NCBI GenBank assembly: GCA_002367695.1
Contig: DFDK01000033.1
Location: forward strand, 48,234 to 55,294
Length of the DNA stretch: 7,061 nucleotides
Direction: 5' to 3'
DNA from: Acidimicrobium sp. UBA3029
Lineage (GTDB): Bacteria > Actinomycetota > Acidimicrobiia > Acidimicrobiales > Ilumatobacteraceae
Part shown: piece after piece, positions 6,736 through 7,061 of the stretch
Layout: every line of letters begins with the position of its first letter
How positions within the stretch are numbered: the first letter of the stretch is position 1
Notes under the pieces: model-generated
What the model was told of the DNA's origin: nothing
What the model saw: only the letters and a program-made list of their open reading frames with translations
Databases searched by the model: none
Program-made: the position numbers and the translations under genes

Positions 6736-6909
6736 GGCGTGCCTCCCTTTGGTCACAGCACTCAACTGCGTGTGTTCGTTGATCCGGATTTGTTGCAGTA
6801 CGACGAAGTGTGGGCGGCAGCGGGAACATGGAACGACAACTTCGGTGCTGCGCCAGCTGACATCGTGCGCGTTGCTGGTGGAGTAGTCACCGATCTAAAG
6901 CGCGCCTGA
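6736..6909 (+). pseudogene. Truncated 3' end of a second YbaK/ProX-family deacylase gene
   Basis: This segment aligns without gaps to 5701-5874, codons 103-159 and the stop of the intact deacylase. Twenty of 171 coding bases differ. Nineteen are silent third-position changes and one changes the last residue from Gly to Ala, so 56 of 57 residues are identical, starting GVPPFGH and ending DLKRA. It has no usable start: an in-frame TAA lies at 6724, and the GTG at 6739 has no ribosome-binding site. The catalytic lysine region is absent, so it cannot encode a working enzyme. The silent-only divergence means both ends evolved as functional genes before being joined here, or that the fragment was displaced very recently. 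Confidence 0.92.
6736..6909 (+). repeat. Direct repeat, copy 2 (orphan deacylase 3' end)
   Basis: This is the downstream member of the repeat pair with 5701-5874, about 88% identical over the coding part. No terminal inverted repeats or transposase accompany the pair. Confidence 0.9.
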
Positions 6910-7022
6910 TGACGGCTACTTCTTCTTCTGGAATTCGTCTGATGGCTGTGGGGGTCTTCCCGCGTAAAGTTTTCATGCAATGAGACAGATGCGCGTGATC
7001 GTAGAACCCTGAGAGATGGGCA

Positions 7023-7061
7023 ATGACTCCAATCGAAAGGTTTGTCCTCAGCAGCATTGAA
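7023..7061 (+). CDS. Possible start of an unidentified gene, cut by the window edge
   Basis: An ATG at 7023, preceded by GAGAG at 7011-7015 with a 7-base gap, opens a frame reading MTPIERFVLSSIE that is still open at the window end. Thirteen codons are too few to identify a family. The call rests only on the open frame and the modest ribosome-binding site. Confidence 0.3.
   Translation, partial: MTPIERFVLSSIE

Noticed and set aside
6590..6886. 98-codon plus-strand frame bridging the racemase end and the repeat
   Set aside because: It is out of frame with both the racemase and the deacylase remnant, which show clear family homology in other frames.
5701..6909. Composite transposon or insertion sequence flanked by direct repeats
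   Set aside because: No transposase, terminal inverted repeats or short target duplications are visible; the repeat is a gene 3' end, which fits recombination better.
6909..6983. 24-codon open frame beginning at an ATGA overlap after the deacylase remnant
   Set aside because: It is short, matches nothing I recognise, has no clear ribosome-binding site, and its end coincides with the sequence resembling the non-coding flank at 5877-5898.

Overview
The window looks like a piece of an actinobacterial chromosome of roughly balanced GC content. The best guess is an aquatic Acidimicrobiia-type lineage. This rests on gene order (sufB, sufD, a Rieske ferredoxin gene, then sufC, the order I recall from Streptomyces-like SUF clusters), on the tight ATGA-overlapping operon, and on the moderate GC. 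It is an inference, not a proven placement.

Layout. Positions 9-1106 (minus strand) encode the universal YchF ATPase. A short divergent intergenic region (1107-1210) carries a candidate promoter and a clear ribosome-binding site for a long plus-strand operon, 1211-5874. The operon order is sufB, an unrecognised small Cys/Lys-rich protein, sufD, a Rieske [2Fe-2S] protein, sufC, a pterin-4a-carbinolamine dehydratase, and a YbaK/ProX-family aminoacyl-tRNA deacylase. Three junctions are 4-base ATGA overlaps and the other three gaps are 6 to 28 bases, so the genes are probably co-transcribed and largely translationally coupled. SufB, SufC and SufD form the scaffold/ATPase complex of Fe-S cluster assembly. 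No cysteine desulfurase (sufS), sufU or sufT follows, so the sulfur-donating half must be encoded elsewhere.

Downstream of the operon, 5962-6654 encodes an aspartate/glutamate racemase-family enzyme whose codon use differs from its neighbours. It is followed at 6736-6909 by a second, truncated copy of the last 57 codons of the deacylase gene. The two copies differ at 20 of 171 bases, and 19 of those are synonymous third-position changes. The racemase therefore sits between an intact deacylase gene and an orphan 3' end of the same gene that evolved under protein-level selection. This looks like insertion or replacement by recombination with a related genome, not simple duplication and decay. 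The last ~150 bases hold no firm gene; a possible new reading frame starts at 7023 and runs off the edge.

The observations most worth following are the displaced deacylase 3' end around the racemase, and the four-cysteine, lysine-tailed small protein between sufB and sufD.
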